A stretch of 14,351 nucleotides of DNA, from contig USCM01000020.1 of assembly GCA_900553155.1 (NCBI GenBank), positions 1-14,351 of the forward strand. Direction: 5' to 3'. Numbering within the stretch: the stretch's first letter is position 1; each line of letters starts with the position of its first letter. The position numbers and the translations under genes are program-made. Origin of the DNA: an uncultured Prevotella sp. GTDB lineage: Bacteria > Bacteroidota > Bacteroidia > Bacteroidales > Bacteroidaceae. Shown one piece after another: positions 14,196 through 14,351 of the stretch. Under the pieces are notes generated by a model. It did no database searches. It had not been told where the DNA came from and saw only the letters and a list, made by a program, of their open reading frames with translations.

Positions 14196-14225
14196 GCCGA
14201 GAGGAGCGTCGCCGCCTCGGCGACG
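14196..14225. terminator. GC-rich hairpin, possible menA terminator
   Basis: Perfect 8-base stem, CGTCGCCG (14207-14214) with CGGCGACG (14218-14225), and loop CCT. A competing stem GCCGAG (14196-14201) with CTCGGC (14216-14221) uses part of the same sequence. The base composition differs sharply from the A/T-rich flanks. It is followed by AATTAT, not a real U-run, so intrinsic termination is not certain. It is about 94 bases after the menA stop. Confidence 0.45.
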
Positions 14226-14351
14226 AATTATGCGTAACTAAGTACCACGACACAACGCAAGCCATCAATTCTGAAGTTTATCGGTGAGTCATTGGTGAGG
14301 GCGTGTCAAAACTCCCAATATAAATAAAAAAAACTCGTTGTACGTTCTTGT
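14226..14351. other. right-edge stretch without recognised gene
   Basis: I see no ORF with family features in these 126 bases on either strand. It contains the phrase GGGCGTGTCAAAACTCCC (14299-14316), a weak imperfect dyad, then an A-rich run (14321-14332). The next gene or element begins outside the window. Confidence 0.5.

Noticed and set aside
14299..14316. Terminal inverted repeat of an insertion sequence
   Set aside because: The phrase GGGCGTGTCAAAACTCCC resembles some IS ends, but no partner repeat or transposase is in the window and it lies near the edge.

Overview
The window looks like chromosome from a member of the Bacteroidales, most probably Prevotellaceae. The support is: promoter-like boxes of the Bacteroidetes form TAnnTTTG, some with an upstream TTG about 19-20 bases away; A/T-rich leaders mostly without Shine-Dalgarno sites; a short-chain (SDR) type threonine dehydrogenase divergent from kbl; and a Wzx-type flippase and glycosyltransferases typical of this order. 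Genus is inference. No transposase, integrase, tRNA, rRNA or CRISPR array is visible.

Left block (1-2760), all on the minus strand, reads rsmG, a metallo-beta-lactamase-fold hydrolase, ruvC, then a ModF-like ABC ATPase cut by the window edge. It looks like one housekeeping operon. Two of its gaps are filled by short-period repeats: an 8-base period after rsmG and a 7-base period after ruvC. ruvC must start at a non-ATG codon.

Threonine block (2775-5368): kbl (minus) and tdh (plus) diverge from a 321-base intergenic region. Together they turn threonine into glycine and acetyl-CoA. The 3' end of each gene carries a hairpin with the same AAGCCCCACCC arm; the kbl one is an 84-base element with 15-base terminal inverted repeats.

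Middle block (5384-7533), minus strand: a secreted or envelope PD40 beta-propeller-like protein with a coiled-coil tail, then a uridine-phosphorylase-like enzyme, facing tdh tail to tail.

Polysaccharide block (7608-12426): a flippase followed by a GT2 glycosyltransferase (minus), a divergent second GT2 (plus), and a GT4 glycosyltransferase (minus) that overlaps the second GT2 tail to tail by 15 bases. These four genes fit surface-glycan (O-antigen or exopolysaccharide) assembly, but no polymerase or chain-length regulator is present.

Right block (12453-14351): an HD-domain protein (minus), probably cotranscribed with the GT4 gene, diverges from menA (plus). The two genes share a perfectly symmetrical 13-base inverted repeat that contains both promoters. 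After menA come three tandem copies of a 26-base unit and a strong GC hairpin, which no gene explains.

Most of the window is ordinary chromosome. The parts worth a second look are the non-coding structures: the palindromic bidirectional promoter, the 26-base tandem repeats, the two intercistronic repeats and the shared terminator element. I found no convincing new multigene system.
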